Source: Candidatus Methanofilum arcanum | GTDB lineage: Archaea > Halobacteriota > Methanomicrobia > Methanomicrobiales > Methanospirillaceae | Length of the DNA stretch: 64,000 nt | Reading direction: 5' to 3' | Assembly: GCA_031285085.1 (NCBI GenBank) | Contig: JAITWW010000093.1 | Coordinates: 5,332-69,331 of the forward strand | In this document: positions 8,397-16,454 of the stretch, piece by piece | Layout: each line of letters opens with the position of its first letter | Numbering within the stretch: position 1 is the stretch's first letter | Notes under the pieces: generated by a model | Databases searched by the model: none | Seen by the model: only the letters and a program-made list of their open reading frames with translations | What the model was told of the DNA's origin: nothing | Translations under genes and position numbers: made by a program

Positions 8397-9107
8397 TTAC
8401 GCTGTCGCTCGAAGCTCAGCGATACTCACGACAACATATGGGTATCCATAGTATAATATGACACCTTCATCTGTTATCTCTGTAATAGTTGCTGTTCGCA
8501 GATATGTTTGAGGAGTTGCATCATCAAGTGCGATCTGAGGAGTTTCAGAGAATGCAATTGGCAGCTGATCACCAACTACCACGATATCTAAAATATCTCC
8601 GGCAATCTGTATGAACTGTTCATTATCCATAAATCGGACAAGATCTTGTGACATTGGAATCTCAACAGTCATTGCTGAGCCTACTTTTTGGTTAATAAGT
8701 GCAGAACTCATCTCATCAAGCTCAGGTCCGAACAGTCCAAACTTCATGAATCCAGAGGCAGTATATTGACTGAAAACTTCTATTGGAACAAGTTCTTTCT
8801 CTGACATTGCTCCTGCGATTATTGGCATTCTTCCAGCAAAGAAAATAACATCACCATTTTCTATAGCCTTTTGGTAGATTGTCTGTGATGTAGTAACAAC
8901 TGGACGCCCTAAGTCGTCATAAAAAGTAAAATCAATTGATACTCCATCACCTTCTTTAATCTTGGTAAAGAAGTTAAGCCAGTTTGTTCCAAACGTTGAA
9001 AGAATCATACCTACTGCCATCATTACACAAAATGCAATGATAGCAACCTGAGTCCAGTTTAGTGGTTGGGCCTTTTCTTCTTGGGCTTTACGCTTAAATC
9101 CCTTCAT
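8397..9107 (-). CDS. Membrane-anchored FKBP-like protein
   Basis: About 236 residues: a short basic cytoplasmic start (MKGFKRKAQEEK), one membrane anchor (about residues 18-42), then an extracytoplasmic domain. That domain opens with KEGDGVSIDFTFYDDLGRPV and later has SALINQKVGSAMTVEIP. These resemble the GDxVxVxYTxxxxDG and GMKxGExxxVxIP segments of FKBP/SlyD-type peptidyl-prolyl isomerases, but the middle is divergent, so enzymatic activity is uncertain. ATG 9107 is preferred because the upstream extension would be non-homologous and would overlap tyrS. It is divergent from tyrS across about 100 bp. Confidence 0.6.
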   Translation of the reverse strand: MKGFKRKAQEEKAQPLNWTQVAIIAFCVMMAVGMILSTFGTNWLNFFTKIKEGDGVSIDFTFYDDLGRPVVTTSQTIYQKAIENGDVIFFAGRMPIIAGAMSEKELVPIEVFSQYTASGFMKFGLFGPELDEMSSALINQKVGSAMTVEIPMSQDLVRFMDNEQFIQIAGDILDIVVVGDQLPIAFSETPQIALDDATPQTYLRTATITEITDEGVILYYGYPYVVVSIAELRATA

Positions 9108-9178
9108 CCATATATAGTTCTGCAGGACAGAATAAAAAGTGCATCCAGGTGTTGTCTTCAAATATGGTGTGTCGCGGG

Positions 9179-9185
9179 TTTTAAA
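9179..9185 (+). promoter_or_regulatory. TATA box of tyrS
   Basis: TTTTAAA is centred 29 bp before the tyrS ATG, and no Shine-Dalgarno is visible. The geometry fits a leaderless transcript. Confidence 0.45.
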
Positions 9186-9210
9186 CACCTTGTCAAACAG
9201 ACATATACAA

Positions 9211-10161
9211 ATGGATGCGTACACGCTAGCCGTCCGCAATACTGAAGAAATTGTCACCGACGAAGATCTCCGCTGTCTTATAGATAAACCGCAAAAAAAG
9301 GTGTACTGTGGATATGAACCAAGTGGTGAGATTCATCTTGGCCACCTCACAACAATTAATAAACTCGTTGATCTCAAAAATGCTGGCTTTGAAATAATTG
9401 TACTTCTTGCAGATGTACATGCTTTTTTGAATCGCAAGGGAACGATGGAAGAGATTCGTGCGCTTGCAGAGTATAATAAGCGGTGTTTTGAAGGTCTTGG
9501 ACTGACAGATATCCAGTATGTGCTTGGGACTGAGATCCAGCTCTCTCCTGAGTACCAACTTCTTGTTCACGAACTCGCTCAACAGGTTACGGTAAATCGT
9601 GCAAAACGAAGTATGGATGAGGTCGGCCGCCAGATGGATCACCCAACAGTATCACAGATGCTCTATCCGATTATGCAGATGGTAGATATTGCTATGCTTG
9701 GTGTTGATGCCGCAGTAGGAGGTATCGATCAGCGAAAAATCCATATGCTTGCTCGTGAGTATCTACCTGGAAAAGGATATCCATCTCCTGTTTGTATCCA
9801 TCTCCCAATCATTAACGGCATTGATGGGAAGAAGATGTCATCTTCTCTTGGGAATGATATCTCAGTTGCAGAAAGTGAAGAGAGTATCAGAAAAAAGATG
9901 AAAAAAGCGTTTTGTCCTCCAGAAGCAGAGGAAAATCCTGTGCTTCAAATTCTTCATTATCATATTTTCCCACGTGTTGAGACTGTGACCGTAGAACGTT
10001 CTGAGAAGTTTGGTGGAAATGCTACTTTTTCCTCATATGAGGAGATAGAGATATCATATCTCCACGGCGATATTCATCCTGCAGATCTAAAAGAGACCGT
10101 GGCACGGTATCTGATTAAGATATTAGCTCCGGTTCGAGAGTATCTTCTAGCCCATACGTAA
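9211..10161 (+). CDS. tyrS: Tyrosyl-tRNA synthetase, archaeal type
   Basis: Class I aminoacyl-tRNA synthetase charging tRNA-Tyr. The HIGH-type signature GYEPSGEIHLGHL lies near residues 36-48 and the KMSKS motif appears as KKMSSSLGND. The tyrosine-pocket region includes YPIMQMVDIAMLGVDAAVGG with its downstream GGIDQRKIHMLAR. About 316 residues is the compact archaeal/eukaryal length, without the bacterial S4 domain. The start MDAYTLAVRNTEEIVTDEDL is chosen over the upstream in-frame codon because it fits the TATA spacing and the family N-terminus. Confidence 0.96.
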   Translation: MDAYTLAVRNTEEIVTDEDLRCLIDKPQKKVYCGYEPSGEIHLGHLTTINKLVDLKNAGFEIIVLLADVHAFLNRKGTMEEIRALAEYNKRCFEGLGLTDIQYVLGTEIQLSPEYQLLVHELAQQVTVNRAKRSMDEVGRQMDHPTVSQMLYPIMQMVDIAMLGVDAAVGGIDQRKIHMLAREYLPGKGYPSPVCIHLPIINGIDGKKMSSSLGNDISVAESEESIRKKMKKAFCPPEAEENPVLQILHYHIFPRVETVTVERSEKFGGNATFSSYEEIEISYLHGDIHPADLKETVARYLIKILAPVREYLLAHT

Positions 10162-10312
10162 ATTATGCATAAATACATATGTAACATACGTACATAACCA
10201 TCATTAACAATATACAGGAGTATGCATTCTCAATGAAGAATGTGTTACCCAATTTTACCACAATGAACTCCATGAAAACATATTTATCTGTATTTGCCCG
10301 TTTATCTCGTGT

Positions 10313-10319
10313 AGGAGGT
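10313..10319 (+). promoter_or_regulatory. Strong Shine-Dalgarno deciding a TTG start (rio1)
   Basis: AGGAGGT ends 5 nt before TTG 10325, fixing the start of rio1 at a non-ATG codon. A TATA-like CATATTTATCTG lies at about 10277-10288. Confidence 0.7.
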
Positions 10320-10324
10320 AGCTT

Positions 10325-11131
10325 TTGAGCATTGAGTCTCGTGAACACGGCTTCGATAAGCAGATCTCAGAGATGAGAATGAAAATCAAAGATCTTGACG
10401 CACGCAAGGTCAAGGATGATGTCTTTGATGATGCAACATTGTTTGCCCTCTATAAGCTGGTGCAAAAGGGCTGGATCTCAAGCTTTGGTGGCCCCATATC
10501 TACCGGCAAGGAGTCAAATGTCTATATGTGTGACTCTGATACAGGTTCCGTTGCCGTGAAGATCTATCTTACCCGTACTGCGAATTTTAATCAGATGCAA
10601 AAGTATATTATTGGAGATCGCAGATTTACCAATATTAAGAAGTCACGTCAAGATATTATCTTCGCTTGGACGAAGAAGGAATTTTCTAACTTAAGTCGTG
10701 CGAAAAAGGTTGGTCTGCCCGTTCCTTCACCGCTTGTATGGACTCGAAATATTTTGGTCATGGAACTTATTGCAGATTCTACTGGAGTTCCCTATCCACA
10801 ACTCCGAAGTGCCTATATGGATGAACCACTGGCAGTGTATCAGGCAATTGTTGAGTATGTCAGAGTGCTTTATCAAGAGGCACATCTTGTGCACGGAGAT
10901 CTGTCTGAGTTTAATATTCTCTATGGATCCAATCAACCATGGTTTATTGATATGGGACAGGCGGTAACCCCAGATCATCCAAAAGCGATTCCCCTTTTGC
11001 TTCGGGACATTGAAAATATTAATCGTTATTTTGAACATACTTGTGATACATTCCCTGCTAAAGATTTGTTGGCAGAGATTACGGATCACCCCCTTGCCCA
11101 CTTGGACGAACAAGTTATCAGAGAGCTGTAG
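10325..11131 (+). CDS. rio1: RIO1-type serine protein kinase
   Basis: Atypical kinase/ATPase required for late small-ribosomal-subunit maturation. It has the RIO glycine-rich loop ISTGKESNVY (residues about 59-68), catalytic lysine in VAVKIYLT, catalytic loop HGDLSEFNIL (HxDxxxxN) and metal-binding motif FIDMGQAV. The N-terminal KVKDDVFDDATLFALYKL winged-helix stretch is typical of Rio1. The 268-residue length is normal. It starts with TTG supported by a strong Shine-Dalgarno. The KH-domain gene follows with a 1-bp gap, the conserved archaeal Rio1-Dim2/Pno1 pair. Confidence 0.95.
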   Translation: MSIESREHGFDKQISEMRMKIKDLDARKVKDDVFDDATLFALYKLVQKGWISSFGGPISTGKESNVYMCDSDTGSVAVKIYLTRTANFNQMQKYIIGDRRFTNIKKSRQDIIFAWTKKEFSNLSRAKKVGLPVPSPLVWTRNILVMELIADSTGVPYPQLRSAYMDEPLAVYQAIVEYVRVLYQEAHLVHGDLSEFNILYGSNQPWFIDMGQAVTPDHPKAIPLLLRDIENINRYFEHTCDTFPAKDLLAEITDHPLAHLDEQVIREL

Positions 11132-11132
11132 C

Positions 11133-11672
11133 ATGCGACAGGAAACAAAGATTAATAAAGAGAGAATTGGTGTACTTATCGGAAAAGAAGGCTCTGTAAA
11201 GGCACAAATTGAGGAACAGACACAAACGAAGATTACTGTTGACAGCAACGGTGGCCTCATTTTGGTTGAAGGTGAGGATGCAGATCTGTTCATTCGCGCT
11301 GTTGCTACAATTCAGGCTATTTCTCGAGGTTTTTCACCAGAGCGTGCATTTGTGCTTTTGGAAGAGGATGATCTCTACATTGAGGTAATTGATATCAGTG
11401 ATGCTGCATCTACCCCTGATCAGATGGAACGGCTCCGTGGACGTATTATTGGAAGAAATGGTAGAGCCCGAGGACAAATTGAGGATATGACCCAGACTTC
11501 GATATCTGTGTATGGGAAGACTGTATCCGTGATTGGGGATGTAGAGCAGATTCGGGTTGCATTAGATGCGATTGATATGCTTGTTTCAGGAGTTGAGCAT
11601 GAGACCGTGTTTTCATTTCTCGAGAAGAAGAGACGTGAAGCAAAACAGAATATGATTAGTTATTATTATTAA
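11133..11672 (+). CDS. KH-domain protein, Dim2/Pno1 (Krr1-like) family
   Basis: A 179-residue protein with two KH modules. The first contains RIGVLIGKEGSVKAQIEEQT and the second RLRGRIIGRNGRARGQIEDM, each with the GxxG RNA-binding loop, followed by TQTSISVYGKTVSVIGD. In archaea and eukaryotes this family binds the 3' end of small-subunit rRNA during maturation. The start ATG 11133 lies 1 bp after the rio1 stop, so translation is probably coupled. A longer in-frame extension would sit wholly inside rio1 and is rejected. The usual downstream topoisomerase VI genes are absent; the next gene is convergent. Confidence 0.9.
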   Translation: MRQETKINKERIGVLIGKEGSVKAQIEEQTQTKITVDSNGGLILVEGEDADLFIRAVATIQAISRGFSPERAFVLLEEDDLYIEVIDISDAASTPDQMERLRGRIIGRNGRARGQIEDMTQTSISVYGKTVSVIGDVEQIRVALDAIDMLVSGVEHETVFSFLEKKRREAKQNMISYYY

Positions 11673-11820
11673 AAAACAACAGAATCAACTGCGAGTTACA
11701 GTATTAATATGTTCATAAAAATAAATCATCTTATATTATTTAAATATAGAATGAATGACAAAATCAAATTTATTTTTATAAATAAAACTATATATAGTGA
11801 AAAATCTTTTTCTTTCTCCT

Positions 11821-13263
11821 TCATTTCTTGGTTATTTCTTCTTCTTTTCCCTCTGTTCTCTGTTCTGACCAACACTCTCTCCCAAAATCATCTTCATATC
11901 GTTCAATATCATCTTCCTCAAGATACTCTCCGATCTGAACTTCAATAACAACCAGAGGAATTTTTCCAGAGTTTGCAAGTCGATGGCGGATACCAGCGGG
12001 AACAAATGTGCTCTCCCCTGGCCGAAGCATGGTATGGGTATCATCTAAAATGACATCAGCCATGCCAGTGACTACGATCCAGTGCTCACTTCGGTGGTGA
12101 TGCCGCTGCAGGGAGAGCTTATTTCCAGGATCAACGGTTATTTTTTTCATAAGATACCGCTTTCCTTTCTCCAGCAGATGATATGAGCCCCATGGTCGGT
12201 AGACCTTGCTATGAATAGCAATACGTGGATCCTTTCTTTCTGCAAGCTGTTTTACGATCTCACTGATCTTCTCACTTGAATTCATATTGCAGATCAAGAG
12301 GGCATCATCTGTATCCACAACAATGGTATCATGTACATCAATGAGTACGACCTCTTTATCTCCGCTTTCTACAAAATTTCGTTTTGCATTTCTTGTTATA
12401 TCTACGCCAACATTCTGATCTTTATCTTTCTCTGCGATCTCGTACCATGATTTAAAAGTTCCAAGGTCCATCCAGGTTGAAGCAAGTGGAACCATTGCAA
12501 TGTGAGATGAGTGTTCAAGCAGGCCAGTATCTATGGATATGGATGGAAGGGCAGGATAATCAATGCAACTTGGGTTTGAAAATATGTCAAATAACTCAGG
12601 TTGATGCTGCTTGAGTTCTGAAAAAAAAACTGAGAGACGGAACAGAAACATACCACTATTCCAGAAATATCCCTCATTGACATAGATCGTTGCAGTCTCA
12701 AGATCTGGTTTTTCTTTAAATGCTGCAACACGAAATCCGGGTGGAAGCACGTCTCCTGGAGCGATGTATCCATATCCTGTATGAGGGGATGTTGGTGGCA
12801 CACCAAAAATAACAATATCATCATCACAGAGTTCTGTTGCCTTCATTATTTCCTCATTCACCGTATTATCCAGATAATGATCTGATGAAAACACAATCAC
12901 ACGTGGATTGTCTGTGCGATGTTGAAGCTCTGATACAGCCCAGGTAATGGCGGGAAGAGTATTTCTGCCAACTGGCTCTGAAAGTATGTGTACCTGGTTA
13001 TATTGTTCATCTATTTCTTTTATCTGCGTTCGTACCAGAAACTGATGCAACACATTTGTCACGACATAGATATCTTCAGGATTTGAAAGTGCGCGGGCAC
13101 GGGTATATGTCTTTTGGAAGAGAGAGCGATCAGAAAATGTCAGAAACTGTTTTGGGTAATATGTCCTTGAAAGTGGCCAAAGTCTGGTTCCAACGCCTCC
13201 TGCAAGAATAACTGAGATGATTGGGATCGTATCTGTACCTTGCTCATTATTTGTATAATCCAT
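11821..13263 (-). CDS. manC: Mannose-1-phosphate guanylyltransferase / mannose-6-phosphate isomerase
   Basis: Bifunctional type-II enzyme making GDP-mannose for glycans and N-glycosylation. The N-terminal nucleotidyltransferase has the signature LAGGVGTRLWPLSRTYYPKQ, FSSDHYLD and FKEKPDLETA. The C-terminal cupin holds the isomerase motifs RPWGSYHLLEKG, LSLQRHHHRSEHW and TFVPAGIRHRLAN. The 480-residue length is normal. The highly charged Glu/Lys tail after the cupin is unremarkable. It is divergent from the lipoprotein gene across 85 bp and convergent with the KH gene. No other sugar-pathway gene is adjacent. Confidence 0.95.
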   Translation of the reverse strand: MDYTNNEQGTDTIPIISVILAGGVGTRLWPLSRTYYPKQFLTFSDRSLFQKTYTRARALSNPEDIYVVTNVLHQFLVRTQIKEIDEQYNQVHILSEPVGRNTLPAITWAVSELQHRTDNPRVIVFSSDHYLDNTVNEEIMKATELCDDDIVIFGVPPTSPHTGYGYIAPGDVLPPGFRVAAFKEKPDLETATIYVNEGYFWNSGMFLFRLSVFFSELKQHQPELFDIFSNPSCIDYPALPSISIDTGLLEHSSHIAMVPLASTWMDLGTFKSWYEIAEKDKDQNVGVDITRNAKRNFVESGDKEVVLIDVHDTIVVDTDDALLICNMNSSEKISEIVKQLAERKDPRIAIHSKVYRPWGSYHLLEKGKRYLMKKITVDPGNKLSLQRHHHRSEHWIVVTGMADVILDDTHTMLRPGESTFVPAGIRHRLANSGKIPLVVIEVQIGEYLEEDDIERYEDDFGRECWSEQRTEGKEEEITKK

Positions 13264-13322
13264 TTATTACACATCTGATTACTGGTATCATGAATATTTC
13301 GAACAAAGCACGGAAGTATTCA

Positions 13323-13330
13323 TATATTTT
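13323..13330 (+). promoter_or_regulatory. TATA box of the substrate-binding lipoprotein gene
   Basis: TATATTTT is centred about 23 bp upstream of ATG 13349, with no Shine-Dalgarno. This is consistent with a leaderless mRNA. Confidence 0.45.
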
Positions 13331-13348
13331 CGATAGTAATCTCTTACT

Positions 13349-14536
13349 ATGAACAAGATGTCAGGCACGGGGGCATTGATAGCCTGTACAGTGATGCTGT
13401 GCGTCTTTGTTCTCTGTTCAGGATGTACAGATCGTGATGATCAAGAGAGTGGTATTCAGATCCCTGGACCTTCTATTAATGAAATAGAACAAAATGCAAT
13501 TGAACGGGCAAAATACCCAGTAATTGATGCTCTCGGTCGTACGGTGTTCATTCCAAATGAGATAGATTCTGTTATCTGTTCTGGTGCAGGTTGTTTGCGA
13601 TATCTTGTATATCTCAATGCCACTGAGATGGTTGTTGGCATTGATATGTTTGAACAAAACACTCACCCAACCACGGCAGTTCCTTATCTGTTAGCGCATC
13701 CTGAGCTGCGTGCACTACCTGTATTTGGGGACTGGTATGGAGCAGACAACCCAACTGCGATTAAGGCAATGAATCCTCAGCCAAACATTATTTTTAAAAT
13801 GGTTGATGATGATATCAGCCCTGCTCGTATTCAAATGTTGCAAGATTTAACTGGAATTCCTGTAATTTCCTTAAAATATGGGGATCTTACCACGCATAAA
13901 AATGACATGAACTATGCGCTCCGGGTGATGGGGTCGGTTCTAAACAAAACAGAACGTGCAGAAGAATTGATCTGGTTTATCGATCGCAGTACTGACATTT
14001 TGCATGATCGAGTATCTTTCATTACTCCAGCTGATAAAAAAACCGCATATGTTGGGGGTATATACAATAAAGGACCCCAGGGATTGTTTTCAACAGATCC
14101 AAATTATGAGCCATTTTTCCTGGCAGGCGCTGTTAGTGTCGATATTCCTGAACAAAGCAGCAACTGGTATTTCTCACATGATCTACTGCTCACACAAAAT
14201 CCTGATGCAATGTTTATTGATCTCTCTACTCTTTTGTTGAAGGACAATGCTGTTACAGAACTGCTGAGTGAGAGAAATGCGGACCTGTACTCCTCCGTGA
14301 ATGGAAGGGTTTACGGTCTTCTTCCCTATGAATGGTACGAAACAGATTATGCATCTGAGCTTGCAAATGCATTTTTTATTGGAAAAGTGCTTTATCCCGA
14401 ACGTTTTTCAGATATCAATCAAGTAGAGATGACAGATTATATGTATACCGTGTTTTATGGGGTTCCATTGTTTGATAAAATGAATGTCTGGCTTGAAAAG
14501 CGGACATTTCAGAAAATTATAAAAAATAGAAAATAA
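13349..14536 (+). CDS. Iron/siderophore- or cobalamin-type ABC substrate-binding lipoprotein
   Basis: Exported 395-residue binding protein. The N-terminus has a hydrophobic signal ending in the lipobox LCSGC (Cys at about residue 26), so it should be lipid-anchored outside the membrane. The mature part has the BtuF/FepB-type start VIDALGRTVFIPNEIDSVIC, the LPVFGDWYGADNPTAIKAMNPQPNII ligand-cleft region split by a helix, and the family C-terminal EWYETDYASELANAFFIGK. No permease or ATPase gene is next to it, so the transporter must be encoded elsewhere. The ligand (metal chelate, corrinoid or oxyanion) is not determinable. Confidence 0.85.
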   Translation: MNKMSGTGALIACTVMLCVFVLCSGCTDRDDQESGIQIPGPSINEIEQNAIERAKYPVIDALGRTVFIPNEIDSVICSGAGCLRYLVYLNATEMVVGIDMFEQNTHPTTAVPYLLAHPELRALPVFGDWYGADNPTAIKAMNPQPNIIFKMVDDDISPARIQMLQDLTGIPVISLKYGDLTTHKNDMNYALRVMGSVLNKTERAEELIWFIDRSTDILHDRVSFITPADKKTAYVGGIYNKGPQGLFSTDPNYEPFFLAGAVSVDIPEQSSNWYFSHDLLLTQNPDAMFIDLSTLLLKDNAVTELLSERNADLYSSVNGRVYGLLPYEWYETDYASELANAFFIGKVLYPERFSDINQVEMTDYMYTVFYGVPLFDKMNVWLEKRTFQKIIKNRK

Positions 14537-14540
14537 ATTT

Positions 14541-16145
14541 TTACTCTTCTGCCATTCGCTGCCGCTCTTCTTCACTGATCTCATCAAGGACTTCTGCTGT
14601 TGGTCCGATTTTTACGATCTTTCCAAATCGCATCAGTGCTGCCCGATCACATACATCACGCACAAACTCCATGTCATGTGACACAACAATAAATGTCTCT
14701 TCCATCTCTTCTCGTGCATGCAAGATGGAATGTTTAACATCGACTTTTGTGATGGGATCCATCGTTCCAGTTGGTTCATCAAGTACCACAATAAGAGGCT
14801 CGCGGATGAGAACCTGAGCCAGCGCTACCCGGTGCTTTTCTCCCTCACTCAGAGTATCTGGATATCGACCTAAGATCTCTTTTCCCTTTTCATCACTAAA
14901 TCCAGCCATCTTCAGTGTAATTAAGACCTTTCTTTTGGCAAGCTCTTTTGGAAGATCGATGCCAATAGAATCTGTGAGGTTATCAAGGATCGTTCGATGT
15001 GGAAACAGATCATACTCCTGATGCAATAATGCGATATACTGTGTAGCTCTGCCTCGATTATCGAACCCTGGCTGTGCCATGTCTACCTTATCATCACCAA
15101 TTGTCACATATAATTTTCCACTTGTTGGCTCAAGCTCTCCTGCAATCATACGCGAAAGTGTTGTTTTTCCTGCTCCTGATGTTCCAATGATACCAAAAAT
15201 CTCTCGTGATTGAATGGTAAAGGTGACCTTGTTCACTGCTTTTATCAAACCCCGATCAACAGAGACGTACTGCTTGAGGAGATCATGTGCCTCAACGATT
15301 ATATTTCCAAGCTCTGGTTGTTCGAACTCTTCTTCATCAGAAAAACCCAGCATGAAGGCATCAATCACTGTTTTTGGATCTCCTTCTACTGCGATTTTTC
15401 CATTTTCGAGATAAATTGCCTTTTGTACGATATCTTGCAAGATCGCTGGAAAATGTGAGCTTACCACAAGAGTCATATTCTTCTCTTTTGTTGCAAGGTC
15501 AAGCATCTCATGTACCATTGATGCTGTTTTTGGATCTAGTGTGCCTGTTGGTTCATCTGCAAACAGACAGATCGGTTCACGAGCAAGCTGACGTGCAAGC
15601 ACAACACGCTGTTTCTCTCCCCCTGAGAGATCTCGAGCAATATGCATCATCCGATGTGACAGGTTCACATCATCAATTAGATCAATTGCACGGCTTACTA
15701 GCTGTGAAGATGGGTAGTTTCGTTCTTCAAGAGCCCGAAGCACATTATCAATTACCCTATCATCTCCGTACAACCCAAAAGAACGTTGAAACATGATTGA
15801 GTTATATCGCATGATTCTGCGCTTCATTGCTTCGTTCTCAGGAGCCCAGAGATCAACATCCATGCGTTTTAATGGCTCACCACATTGCGGACACACTTTG
15901 TCTGCCATGCTTGGTGGGCCAATATGCTCACATGATGAACACGCAGAAATATGATACACAATACGCCCAGAAGTTGGTGGCTCATCGATCCCCCGCATGA
16001 GATGAAGTAGCACTGTTTTTCCTGCCCCACTTCTTCCAATAACCCCAAGAATCTCACCTTCGTGAAGTGTATAAGAGATATTGTCAAGGACTGTTTTTTG
16101 ATCAAATCTTTTTGTTAGATTCTCAATTGATATCAACGGGTACAT
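14541..16145 (-). CDS. atwA: AtwA, methyl-coenzyme M reductase system component A2
   Basis: Soluble double-ABC ATPase that takes part in ATP-dependent reductive activation of methyl-CoM reductase. Walker A sites are GRSGAGKTVLLHLM (about residue 37) and GTSGAGKTTLSRM (about residue 322). Signature motifs are LSGGEKQRVVLARQL and LSEGEKHRVALAQVL, with Walker B CLFADEPTGTLDP and IVVLDEPTGTMDP. Domain 1 has a four-cysteine zinc-finger-like insertion (CSSC...CPQC, about residues 69-92). The length of 534 and the absence of membrane segments fit AtwA rather than a transporter. No mcr genes are nearby. It is the clearest methanogen marker in the window. Confidence 0.92.
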   Translation of the reverse strand: MYPLISIENLTKRFDQKTVLDNISYTLHEGEILGVIGRSGAGKTVLLHLMRGIDEPPTSGRIVYHISACSSCEHIGPPSMADKVCPQCGEPLKRMDVDLWAPENEAMKRRIMRYNSIMFQRSFGLYGDDRVIDNVLRALEERNYPSSQLVSRAIDLIDDVNLSHRMMHIARDLSGGEKQRVVLARQLAREPICLFADEPTGTLDPKTASMVHEMLDLATKEKNMTLVVSSHFPAILQDIVQKAIYLENGKIAVEGDPKTVIDAFMLGFSDEEEFEQPELGNIIVEAHDLLKQYVSVDRGLIKAVNKVTFTIQSREIFGIIGTSGAGKTTLSRMIAGELEPTSGKLYVTIGDDKVDMAQPGFDNRGRATQYIALLHQEYDLFPHRTILDNLTDSIGIDLPKELAKRKVLITLKMAGFSDEKGKEILGRYPDTLSEGEKHRVALAQVLIREPLIVVLDEPTGTMDPITKVDVKHSILHAREEMEETFIVVSHDMEFVRDVCDRAALMRFGKIVKIGPTAEVLDEISEEERQRMAEE

Positions 16146-16448
16146 ATTCTGTTTATATTGTACACCATGGGAGTAATATGTCTTTTTTTATATCCCTTTG
16201 CGTGGGTTTGTTGTCATTGTGTTCCAATGTTCCAATATAGAATGTTTCAATATAGAAGAGTGTTAACTAAAGGACTAAAGAGCAGTTTCAACTGCTTTAA
16301 CAGTCTGGTAACCTGAGAATACTATCGATGATACATAATCTGGGACCATTCCAACTTATACTCTCATCTTTCATAAGGGGAGGTACCGTTGAGTGAGCTC
16401 TTGCATTGGTTACTCCTTTGTATGATGATGCACGCATGTAATCATGAT
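16146..16448. other. Intergenic region with short repeats and a hairpin
   Basis: 303 bases upstream of atwA and downstream of the HAD gene. It holds imperfect short repeats (16221-16257), a 7-bp perfect inverted repeat AGCAGTTtcAACTGCT (16281-16296), and a strong Shine-Dalgarno followed by a 21-residue plus-strand ORF (16389-16454). No longer ORF or RNA gene is recognised. Confidence 0.55.
16221..16257. repeat. Short imperfect tandem repeats
   Basis: GTTCCAAT occurs twice in tandem (16221-16236). TTCCAATATAGAA (16230-16242) recurs as TTTCAATATAGAA (16245-16257) with a 15-bp period. It may be slippage or a tandem binding site for a regulator of atwA. Confidence 0.6.
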
Positions 16449-16454
16449 TCATGA
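16389..16454 (+). CDS. Possible 21-residue small protein
   Basis: TTG-initiated ORF of 21 codons, 4 nt after GGGGAGGT (16377-16384), one of the strongest ribosome-binding matches in the window. The peptide starts (M)SELLHWLLLCMMMHAC and is hydrophobic. It overlaps the tail of the convergent HAD gene by 6 bp. No homology is recognised and it may be chance. Confidence 0.2.
   Translation: MSELLHWLLLCMMMHACNHDS

Noticed and set aside
4700..8400. Casposon around cas1
   Set aside because: No PolB, HTH or nuclease genes accompany it; both neighbours are housekeeping genes and no terminal inverted repeats were seen.
10163..10348. Minus-strand 61-codon ORF before rio1
   Set aside because: It overlaps the rio1 promoter and ribosome-binding site and has no recognisable features.
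14541..16145. ABC transporter ATPase
   Set aside because: Two fused ABC domains with a zinc-finger insertion and no permease fit AtwA instead.
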